64,000 nt of DNA from positions 2,728,001-2,792,000 of the forward strand of contig OX595985.1 of assembly GCA_951394045.1 (NCBI GenBank), read 5' to 3'. The first letter of the stretch is position 1. Every line of letters starts with the position of its first letter. Shown here piece by piece: positions 10,601-17,616 of the stretch. A program made the position numbers and the translations under genes. Origin of the DNA: Nitzschia sp. DOCU1 (taxonomy: Eukaryota > Bacillariophyta > Bacillariophyceae > Bacillariales > Bacillariaceae). The notes under the pieces were generated by a model that worked only from the letters and a program-made list of their open reading frames with translations, did not search any database and was not told the origin of the DNA.

Positions 10601-11436
10601 GCAGGTTTGCCGCCGGCCGTAGCATCCTTGGCACCAATACCCATTTGGTCCGGCACGGTTGTAGTGTAAACAGATAATGTTGCGGCGGCTCCGCCTCCTT
10701 TGCTGTGTAACACGGATTTGGTCTCTCCCAAATCGGTGGAGGGCGGCGGGAAAAGTTCATCACTTTGGAGCACTTTGTAGAGCGACTCCATCATGGTCGC
10801 CGCTCGATAATACATCTGCGCCTTGTCGCCGCCAATCAACTTCAGGCAGTTGTGGATGCGGACGTAGGACACATGTACGTGACCTTGCGCCACCTTAGCC
10901 TGCCAGCCACGTAAACGCAGGAAGGTGGCTAACGACATTTTGAGTTCGTTAGAAAATACCGTGCAGGCGTAAATGCTATCACGGAAAAAAGATTTCTTGC
11001 GCTTCTTCGAAAATAGAATAAGACCGAGAGCAACCATGCCCTGTGAGGGCAAATAAGGACTTTGTGTCCGATTCAGCTCCTTTCGCTTTTTTGTCTCGAC
11101 GACCTTGGAAACGGCCTGGGTGAGGTTGACATCGTTGACATCACCGCCGTTGGAGAATGCAACAACATCGTTTCCCAGCGCTGCGGTGAGTAGGTCCATT
11201 TCCTCATCCAAAAATAAATTCCTGATCGTCTGACCAGCGACGGTGGGTTGCGTCGGTCCCGTGGTAGAATCGGGGTCAGGGCGCACAACGGCGTCAAAAT
11301 TAACCAAGTCGATTGTCGGCCAATCGATGGTGCCTACCGCCCTACCGAGAACTGTATCTGCCGTCAAACTATCATCATCTATCAGGGAGACTGATTTGTA
11401 TTGTTCTTTGAGACGTCGTCTGAGTGTAACTACCAT
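7687..11436 (-). CDS. orphan 1249-aa protein of the large element
   Basis: A long intact ORF; the first ATG in frame is at 11436 (the frame is open to 11484 but only with TTG). No family was recognised. Visible features are a basic N-terminal third rich in Lys/Arg, an acidic low-complexity run near residues 300-335 (Asp/Glu/Ser), a basic KKKK stretch soon after, and a C-terminal half with mixed composition and several Trp/Tyr residues. There is no signal peptide or obvious membrane segment. It diverges from the Ulp1 gene over a 1-kb spacer, and its upstream region is the 140-bp stem-loop block also found at 60.0 kb. It may be a structural or DNA-binding element protein; this is not shown. Confidence 0.75.
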   Translation of the reverse strand: MVVTLRRRLKEQYKSVSLIDDDSLTADTVLGRAVGTIDWPTIDLVNFDAVVRPDPDSTTGPTQPTVAGQTIRNLFLDEEMDLLTAALGNDVVAFSNGGDVNDVNLTQAVSKVVETKKRKELNRTQSPYLPSQGMVALGLILFSKKRKKSFFRDSIYACTVFSNELKMSLATFLRLRGWQAKVAQGHVHVSYVRIHNCLKLIGGDKAQMYYRAATMMESLYKVLQSDELFPPPSTDLGETKSVLHSKGGGAAATLSVYTTTVPDQMGIGAKDATAGGKPAHSHVSRLAGGSGNTTTIQNEANDSDSDDDEEESTDNYDDEGDYEEEDFDDTSWSQGEGGTYSMATDDATDSSTLGPLPKKKKFTGPNRHSEKDRLVSKLFTELSSWRNLVERQKILQLAWRTMQCCFEPVLRTEIFEDEDVMKKLFTLIFLDCSTKRMVLESCQDLLMMCPTHDVIIENKTMMRELLDDPATIRQKVSARSKSQSFFEYKQDLNVQLKTHFLRACSKMDERQWPAQRTLVRLAVTMELDKRKESSMTINRLTSYRKQSTEVEIKIGERSRRQLPVPTAVLASLQAAPSLFDKDRRALTKAVSVAHRPTPTQSPTASPSCQGDPSLEDSKPLRVATLEETRKLHHRLVVRRTEDIIMLYHAPVEVYFARKLGEYNHQYQNMGDCPPEHFERSDAPLIVVGDQCPRAMVGNEFYVARPESSIFKRHFPEEGSQYKGLDCLFNFLKKKGGRQEKRSGGRRIDVMNGGQVYDALPDGSFRPRTLCGTEVFSDTEPEDHLVRKVIGQLLDGLCPMGREMSDCLKLPVTINHRRYQDYASHLADYFYSGKSDVEFVTLQLLNLSAGEGGEEHRDQFNDHRPSYDRVVVKVINLVDATDSLWSLKLITGYRRNIGDYYGAKASAVNKVMLAASTYLNSLDQAYVRWVEAHQGGYQGKNIPRWYCVDDFSLSAMTPWDADGSFTLLTGIGRGFWMSLALSDILELKTKLRVPVSGLYQLVLVLVWQNSFVNFHQVCQQMLRNPDFDVNYPIFEYYRVATILFEDKKPCARMIGGSTPRFGPAAIDFAVTFGTDVDPKKELVDFVVEELRLLASNINQIVEPNMENVTTTLLHTNQNIKARILCQLGGFRLMLCVQADAHLGLGVKARKQLRSVFVPLEGSGGHDHLLMAGIGKEDMTQVLEDIRTSLSVGTRPIHLDEVENILCESRDGRLCQKFDRYFIGQSLFRLSNEGAPMVKYFGSTEWEPVPV

Positions 11437-11465
11437 CGTATTCGCCTGTAGCTGAAAACGGTGTG

Positions 11466-11612
11466 TGCGGAAATTATCGCGCAAATGCGAGACGTAGCGA
11501 AAAACAAAAATCTGGGATTTCGGTTTTTCACCATTATTCGCCCTACGCTAAGTTACGCGTAGAGATTTGTACCAAGTTCAATTGACTGATTCTGAGAATT
11601 ATGACAGGCAAG
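11466..11612. repeat. conserved stem-loop block, copy 1 (partner at 60014-60155)
   Basis: It contains GCGAAAAAC (11497-11505) and GTTTTTCAC (11523-11531), a 9-bp stem with one G-T pair and a 17-nt loop. A closely similar sequence lies at 60014-60155. The block sits about 30 bp upstream of the ATG of the 1249-aa gene, so it may be that gene's promoter or leader. The following 11613-11940 holds no gene that can be supported. Confidence 0.8.
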
Positions 11613-11940
11613 TGGACACCGCCGTGCTCTTGCGCGCGTCCGCCCGTGGGGTGGTTTGCTAAGTAGCCGGTGCTGTTTGGCAGTTGATTGACGAATAAGA
11701 CTCACCTGGCCATCGAAATATTGTGCACTATCCAGTTTATATTCTAAATTTGTCGAAGGTGCTCTTATGTACATAAGGAAGTTAGTATTTTGAACGTTGG
11801 GAGAATGTGTGCACTCCCCCTGTGGAAAGGTTATATGCCCTTGTTTCTATGTATCGGTACGAGCACGTGCCGACCCAATTTATGTTTAATAAGCCCTTAT
11901 GTCTGTCGGACTTCCGGTCTCGAGATCCAACCCGGTCGGT

Positions 11941-12316
11941 CGGTCCTAGGGCCAGCAACCAGTTTGAAATTGTAACTGGTAGGTGGCCCTGGAGTGGGTG
12001 GGCAAACGGTCATTCAGTCATCCGTCACGGTTCAACTGGTACCTGGCCCTGCCTCTTGTTGGCCATCCGTACTCCCGTCATACGGTCGCACGGATAACCA
12101 CAGTCCTAGTAGGGCCAGCAACCAGTTTGAAATTGTAACTGGTAGGTGGCCCTAGGTTGGGTGGACAAACGGTCATTCAGTCATCCGTCACCGTTCAACT
12201 GGTACCTGGCCCTGCCTCTTGTTGGCCGTCCGTACTCCCGTCACACGGTCCACGGATAATCACGTCCTAGTAGGGCCAGCAACCAGTCTGATGTTGGAAC
12301 TGGTAGGTGGCCCTGA
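11941..12316. repeat. tandem 161-163-bp units, each starting with a GGGCCAGCAACCAGTT stem-loop
   Basis: Imperfect 43-nt palindromes lie at 11948-11990, 12111-12153 and 12272-12314. The left arm is AGGGCCAGCAACCAGTT and the right arm AACTGGTAGGTGGCCCT; the arms pair except for three central positions. Between them lies a second half-site, AACTGGTACCTGGCCCT. The array occupies the spacer between the divergent 1249-aa and Ulp1 genes, so a role as shared regulatory site, recombination site or transposase-binding site is possible. Confidence 0.9.
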
Positions 12317-12422
12317 ATTGGACAGCCACGTGTGCTGTTGATGTCCATGGTGGTTTGACCATGCCATCTTCCAGTTGTCTGCTTAGGTCAATTGACATTA
12401 GAGCCCACAAATAACATCCAGG

Positions 12423-14498
12423 ATGCAAGAAGCCGGTCACTGGATAAACAAATATGAGTTGGTAGAACCACTCAAAAGAAAAGATTTGCCCAAACGGCAG
12501 CCCAATGATTGGGTAAGGCCCGGGGATGTTGATTGGTCGCGTGTTCTAATGTCGTTTGAGCGAAGGGACAGTTGGCTTGTTGAATCCGTCATTGTAACCA
12601 TACTTGAGGGGATGCTGCCCAAGGGAACGTTGCTACTACCTCATTATATAGCCGAGCTTTTTCAAGGGCAAGAGGGGAATCTTGGGCCTGAGAATGGACG
12701 TTGGCAGCGTTTCTTGGCCAATACCAGAGAAAAATTCCAATCGCAGCAACCCAATTTTGAACGGAGACAAATGGTGCGAGTTGTTGCCGCAGTCAACCTG
12801 AGAGAAAATCACTGGATTGGGTGCAGGATGGACCCATTCAAAAGGAGGATTTGGGTTTATGATTCTATGATCCCCACTGGTTTGGCAGGTAGGGTATATC
12901 TGTTTGATCCCATGCAGAAAACCCACGAAAAATTGCCTGTCGCGTACAAAAAGTTTCATGTGATGTCGCAGTTTGTGGACTGCTTGTACAACCACCGCTC
13001 TGCCCCTTGGCAAATGGTATTTCCAAAGAAAGAGGAGGTGCCCCAACAAGTGAACTCCTGGGATTGTGGCGTTTATGCCATCATGATTCTGATGGAAGTT
13101 GCAAGGTCACAACCCATTGGCTGGATTACACCGACCGACGTGGGGAATGCTCGTCAGTACTTTTTGAAACTGATCCTTGCATTGGGTAAGAAAAAACATT
13201 GTCGGTTCAATGAAGAAAAGTTGGACATTGACGAGCGGGCTATGTTGGACGTCTACAAGGTCCATTTTGTGCAGCGTGCGGGTGCTGGAATTGGTGAGGG
13301 GGAGACAAAAAAAGGAGCTGCAGGGCGTAGGTCGGGCTATCGACTACGAATCAGGAAGGAAACAATCGCGAAGGACAGTACGAAAGAGGAGGTAATATTG
13401 ATAGATGAAACTCCACCAGATACTCCGCCAAAGAAGCAAAGAAGGAATGCCCTCACTGGTGATGAAGAGAGAGAGGACGATTCAAAAAAACCACCAGCAA
13501 AGCGACGGTCCGACTACCGACTACGCAGCAAGGAGGCAAGCACAGTGCCGGTCCAACAAGAACAGTTGAGTGTCCACGCCGGTGTGGAGGAGGGAGAAGA
13601 AGATTCCAAAAAACAATCAGCAGCCAAGGATCAGGGTGAAGAAGATTCAAAAAAACAATCAGCAGCCAAGGATGGTGGAGACTGCGAAATGGACGTTGAC
13701 GTGGCCAAGCCAGGGGAAAATCAGCAAGGCAAGCCTTACCGGGGAAGAACCATGCAGACACTAGATGTTGGGAGGAAAGCCGGGGAAAAATACCTGGTGT
13801 GTTGTTTTTGCCACAATTTCTTTGGAAAGATCAATGCCGAATTGTCAAAGAACTACAGAAGTGACAATGACGCAAGGATCATTTCCTATGTTTCTAATGA
13901 GATTGCCTGTTCCCAGCTGAGAAAAAAGAGCGGGTATAAAAGCATGGTCCAACACTTGTGGACATGTGGCCTTGCGAGGGGTAAAACAAGGGATGATTGG
14001 CCAGATTTCTTTGGTCCCTGCTATGGTGGTAAAAAAAGGAAGGGGGAACTGACAGATGCGGAGAAAAGGAGAACAGAGCCAAACAAAGCCAACAAAGGTC
14101 ACGAGGGTAGGTGCAAGACCATAGCTGATGTCAACCTGACTGACCTGGTCCTTTGGTGCCCACACTGCGAGAGGGTTAAAGATGTGAAAAGAAATGTTGT
14201 GGAAGCCTTGTGCCCACACTGCCGACTGGATAAGGATGGTAAGAGAAAAGCCAAGGAAGCATTTTACCCAAATTGCCCCAAGAATGCATTCAAGAAGGTC
14301 GGAGAACATTGGTTGGTTGCTGACCTAGAAATGGAAGCCCATCATTGCATTAGGAAGACTCATGCTTGGAAGAGGATGAGGGAGCATGTTCGGGATCATG
14401 TTATGATGGGAAGGCATGGATTGGAAAAGCATAGTCTGGAGATGGAAAACTCACTACCACTGTTCTACCGTCACAAAGACACACCTAGCTTACCATAA
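12423..14498 (+). CDS. Ulp1-like (C48) cysteine protease of a mobile element
   Basis: Protein of 691 aa. Residues about 60-270 form a Ulp1/SENP-type protease: His130 in ENHWIG, Asp147 in VYDSM, Gln209 and Cys215 in QVNSWDCGVYA, a complete His-Asp-Gln-Cys set. Enzymes of this fold cleave SUMO or related proteins after Gly-Gly. Residues about 290-430 are basic and repetitive, with three variants of an EEDSKK-P/Q-A module. The C-terminal 240 residues hold Cys/His pairs (CCFCHNFF, CPHCERVKDV, CPHCRLDK) that could bind zinc. Ulp1-like genes are known as passengers of plant Mutator elements (Kaonashi type) and of other eukaryotic DNA transposons. The ATG at 12423 is the first in frame. Substrate unknown. 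Confidence 0.85.
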   Translation: MQEAGHWINKYELVEPLKRKDLPKRQPNDWVRPGDVDWSRVLMSFERRDSWLVESVIVTILEGMLPKGTLLLPHYIAELFQGQEGNLGPENGRWQRFLANTREKFQSQQPNFERRQMVRVVAAVNLRENHWIGCRMDPFKRRIWVYDSMIPTGLAGRVYLFDPMQKTHEKLPVAYKKFHVMSQFVDCLYNHRSAPWQMVFPKKEEVPQQVNSWDCGVYAIMILMEVARSQPIGWITPTDVGNARQYFLKLILALGKKKHCRFNEEKLDIDERAMLDVYKVHFVQRAGAGIGEGETKKGAAGRRSGYRLRIRKETIAKDSTKEEVILIDETPPDTPPKKQRRNALTGDEEREDDSKKPPAKRRSDYRLRSKEASTVPVQQEQLSVHAGVEEGEEDSKKQSAAKDQGEEDSKKQSAAKDGGDCEMDVDVAKPGENQQGKPYRGRTMQTLDVGRKAGEKYLVCCFCHNFFGKINAELSKNYRSDNDARIISYVSNEIACSQLRKKSGYKSMVQHLWTCGLARGKTRDDWPDFFGPCYGGKKRKGELTDAEKRRTEPNKANKGHEGRCKTIADVNLTDLVLWCPHCERVKDVKRNVVEALCPHCRLDKDGKRKAKEAFYPNCPKNAFKKVGEHWLVADLEMEAHHCIRKTHAWKRMREHVRDHVMMGRHGLEKHSLEMENSLPLFYRHKDTPSLP

Positions 14499-14664
14499 TA
14501 CATTAATAGAGGTCCAAGATTTAGGTAAACATTGACTTAGTTGTCAAAATTCATGAACGTGCTTATGTGCCTAACTACCACATCTGAATTGGAATTTAGT
14601 GCTCATACAAGTCATATTGGTAGGTGGACTTAAATATTCTGTAATGGGAGGTAGAGACAAATCT

Positions 14665-15370
14665 GCTCGGTCAAAATCGACTTAAAGTCAAAGTGGTCCA
14701 ATTGGTAGGTGGCCTTAGCCTGGTGTCGGAGCGAAGAAATCCAATTGGTTGCCTTATAGTCAAATGAGTCCGATTGACTTAAAGTCAAAGTGGTCCAATT
14801 GGTAGGTGGCCTTAGCCTGGTGTCGGAGCGAAGAAATCCAATTGGTTGCCTTATAGTCAAATGAGTCCGATTGACTTAAAGTCGGATTGGTCCAATTGGT
14901 AGGTGGCCTTAGCCTGGTGTCGGAGCGAAGAAATCCAATTGGTTGCCTTATAGTCAAATGAGTCCGATTGACTTAAAGTCAAAGTGGTCCAATTGGTAGG
15001 TGGCCTTAGCCTGGTGTCGGAGCGAAGAAATCCAATTGGTTGCCTTATAGTCAAATGAGTCCGATTGACTTAAAGTCGGATTGGTCCAATTGGTAGGTGG
15101 CCTTAGCCTGGTGTCGGAGCGAAGAAATCCAATTGGTTGCCTTACAGTCAAATGAGTCCGATTGACTTAAAGTCGAATTGGTCCAATTGGTAGGTGGCCC
15201 TAGCCTGGGGTCGGAGCGGAGAAATCCAATTGGTTGCCTTACAGTCAAATGAGTCCGATTGACTTAAAGTCGAATTGGTCCAATTGGTAGGTGGCCCTAG
15301 CCTGGGGTCGTAGCGGAGAAATCCAATTGGTTGCCTTACAGTCAAATGAGTCCAATTGGTAGGAGGCCCT
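14665..15370. repeat. 97-bp tandem array, about 7.2 copies
   Basis: The marker GACTTAAAGTC recurs at 14679, 14776, 14873, 14970, 15067, 15164 and 15261, exactly 97 bp apart. Each unit carries GGTCCAATTGGTAGGTGGCC and CCAATTGGTTGCC, both variants of the stem-loop half-site of this element. Units to the right have drifted. The flanks 14499-14664 and 15371-15655 hold more isolated half-sites (for example GTAGGTGGACT near 14620) and no supported gene. Confidence 0.93.
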
Positions 15371-15655
15371 CGTCAGGGATGAAAGAGAAGACATTCAACT
15401 GGTCGTACCAGTCTAATTAATTTGGTGAAATTAATCCAATCAGTCAAAATTGGTTTGTGGTCACGTGGGTCGATTTGGTAGTTTGGTGGGTGGACCTAAG
15501 TAGGGATGATCAAGGGTTTAAAAAAAATGACGGGCAGGTGGGCATGTGCCCCAACAATGACAAAAACTGGGAGGGCCAAAACCAGTTGGGGAGACGGTGT
15601 TACATCAGTCTAAAGAAGAGATTGGTTTAAAAGAGAAGTAGATTGAAATAAGAAA

Positions 15656-16594
15656 ATGTTGGAACCTGGGGAGTTGGTTATGTTGGAAGAAGTCATGGAA
15701 GAAACTGTCAAAAATGATTCCGATGATACCGATGGTCATGCTAAACAGAAGGTAAATGCCCCGTCAGCTGTCCGTTTGGAACCAATAATGGAGGAGCTTT
15801 ATGCAGACATAGACGCATTGGAGATGATTGACCCGCACAGGTCCAGGGCAGTTGAACAACAATTCATTGAAGAGATTAAGGCAATTATTGCTCAGGCTCG
15901 TGATAAATTACGAAAAGGTGAACAGACTAAAATTCCAGTGGAAACCACTGTCATTGTGGTGGATGGTAAACAAGGGAGTGGTGAAATGCGCCAGGAGATT
16001 AGCAAAGAAAGGCAAACAAGAGATGACAGTGTTAGCGTAAAAATGGATAAAGTGGAAGAAAGTGAGTGTGCTCATGTTGAGAAAAAAAGGAAGATAAATT
16101 ACGAGGAGTGGGAAGCACCGCCGTTGGAAAATGGGGATTGGTTGGAGGCAGAAGGGTTTGGAGCATTACGTAGGTCCCTGGAGGTGGGAGTCCCAGAGGA
16201 TGTCGAGGAGGCTGCATTTGTAGAGTGGGATGAGGAGGAAGAGGCCAGGAGGTTGGAGTTTGAACGTAGGGGTAACAGGCTGTGCGAGCAGTGTGGTTCT
16301 GATCCATGTTGCCTTGAGAATTACTCGCGTGGCAAAGATGGGAAGGAGAGAAGGCTTGGACATGACATGATAAGTTTGGGGGAAGGAATGAAGGATAGAG
16401 ATGGAATGAGTAATTTGGAAGTACGCCATAAATTGGAAATTTTTGCCAAGAGCTTCATGAAAAATCTGGTGGACGACAGGTTTAAAGACAAACTTCCAAA
16501 GTGCGTTGAGGAAGAAATAAAGAAAAGTTACCCGGAGAGGGGGGTGAATGTGAAGAATACCTTCAAACAAGGGTATATGTATTTCTTGGATTAG
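15656..16594 (+). CDS. acidic 312-aa element protein with a Cys motif
   Basis: Not recognised. The N-terminal half is rich in Glu/Asp and predicted helical; a small Cys cluster (CEQCGSDPCCLENY) near residues 207-220 could bind a metal; the C-terminal 90 residues are charged and helical. No membrane segment. It faces the PIP-box gene tail to tail with 11 bp between the stop codons, which is typical of a compact element rather than of host genes here. Confidence 0.65.
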   Translation: MLEPGELVMLEEVMEETVKNDSDDTDGHAKQKVNAPSAVRLEPIMEELYADIDALEMIDPHRSRAVEQQFIEEIKAIIAQARDKLRKGEQTKIPVETTVIVVDGKQGSGEMRQEISKERQTRDDSVSVKMDKVEESECAHVEKKRKINYEEWEAPPLENGDWLEAEGFGALRRSLEVGVPEDVEEAAFVEWDEEEEARRLEFERRGNRLCEQCGSDPCCLENYSRGKDGKERRLGHDMISLGEGMKDRDGMSNLEVRHKLEIFAKSFMKNLVDDRFKDKLPKCVEEEIKKSYPERGVNVKNTFKQGYMYFLD

Positions 16595-16605
16595 TTTAAA
16601 AAATC

Positions 16606-17130
16606 TTAAGTTTGTGGTTCCCAGTTGAACTCGTTCTCCTCGTTGTCAGAAGTGCTAGCAGCAGATGCATGGGTGGTGGTGGAATTGGTAGCAGCAGTAT
16701 GTCTGGTGGTAATTTTCCTGGCCTTGGTTCTCTTGCGAATGTGGGGTGTGGCTGATTTGGCTATGGAAAAAAATTGGTCAAGGGAGTGCTGCTTGCCATT
16801 CTTTACCTCTTTCAATGCTTGACGTTTGACTTTTTTGGCTGCACGTTCTTCGAATTGGTAGGATTCGTATCGTTCCCTGGCCGTTTGCATGGGGGGGAGC
16901 TTGTTGAGGTAGAGGTGGCACTGGGGACAGTGACAGTCTTTGGATTGGTGTTCGATGACAACTCGAGGGTCATAGGTAGGGTCGATTAGCCGGTGGGAGA
17001 ACTTCACTTGGGGTGGGCTACTCTCTGGAGATGAGGTCATATTGGGGGATAAGGAGGATGTGGTTGTAACGATGAGGATAGGGTAAACAGGCTCGATGAT
17101 GGTGGTTTTTTGGCGTGGTCCACACAACAT
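16606..17130 (-). CDS. small basic protein with a PCNA-interacting (PIP) motif
   Basis: The first ATG in frame is at 17130, giving 174 aa. Residues 114-121 read QHSLDQFF, a textbook PIP box (Q-x-x-L-x-x-F-F), and basic residues follow (HIRKRTKARK). Upstream is a CHCPQCH cluster (residues 66-72) that could bind zinc. The rest is Ser/Thr-rich. Proteins with this motif bind the sliding clamp at replication forks; a mobile element could use it to couple integration or copying to replication. That role is inference; the motif itself is direct. Confidence 0.7.
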   Translation of the reverse strand: MLCGPRQKTTIIEPVYPILIVTTTSSLSPNMTSSPESSPPQVKFSHRLIDPTYDPRVVIEHQSKDCHCPQCHLYLNKLPPMQTARERYESYQFEERAAKKVKRQALKEVKNGKQHSLDQFFSIAKSATPHIRKRTKARKITTRHTAATNSTTTHASAASTSDNEENEFNWEPQT

Positions 17131-17299
17131 TGCGAAATCGAAAATCAATGAGTGGGCGAGTCGCCTTTTGTCATTGGTGGTTTGGTGCTAAGGCTATAGA
17201 TATTTAGCCTGATAAGGCCATTTATGAGATGGAAATCGCTGGGGCAATCACCTCCGTGGGGAAAACGAGGTTGGGGAAATCAGTTGTTATCGAGTAAGT

Positions 17300-17415
17300 A
17301 GGGCCAGGTACCAGTTGATGGATAGGAAATGGTAGCTGGCCCTTGTGTGTCCAGTAAAGACTATCGTAAGAAGGGCCAGGTACCAATTGATACATCTAAA
17401 TTGGTAGTTGGCCCT
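17300..17415. repeat. two tandem GGGCCAGGTACCA stem-loops
   Basis: Palindromes at 17300-17343 and 17372-17415, 72 bp apart. Arms GGGCCAGGTACCA and TGGTAGCTGGCCC pair at 12 of 13 positions in the first copy. They mark the last clear element sequence before the host gene island. No gene is supported between 17131 and 17616. Confidence 0.88.
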
Positions 17416-17616
17416 TGTGTGTCAGGTAAAGAGGTTTCGATCGCCAAGGTTTGGTGATGGATCGCCTTTTGGAAATGAACACATGGTACTAATTCTACAT
17501 ACGTAGACTGATAGTAGACGTCGTACTATCGATCTACCGTATTACAACATTTTAACGCACACTGCATCTGCTCTGCGACGGACGGATGGGCATGCGTGAC
17601 GTCAAGAGGAGATCGG

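Larger units (their letters stand above)
2546..17560. mobile_element. hypothetical large tyrosine-recombinase element, or nest of related elements (about 15 kb)
   Basis: This span holds five long ORFs without host-like features: a tyrosine recombinase, a 1249-aa orphan, a Ulp1 protease, a 312-aa acidic protein and a PIP-box protein. They are separated by satellites and by stem-loops sharing the core GGGCCA-N3-ACCA. The stem-loop core occurs in the spacers at 7.4, 12.0, 14.7-15.4 and 17.3 kb, which ties the right part together. Whether the recombinase at 2.6-5.1 kb belongs to the same unit is inference from adjacency. No terminal inverted repeat was found; Crypton-type elements lack them. Boundaries are approximate. 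Confidence 0.45.

Noticed and set aside
14630..15345. Six overlapping 65-76-aa ORFs on the minus strand
   Set aside because: They are the 97-bp repeat read in one frame; the same sequence recurs every 97 bp and the ORFs overlap each other.
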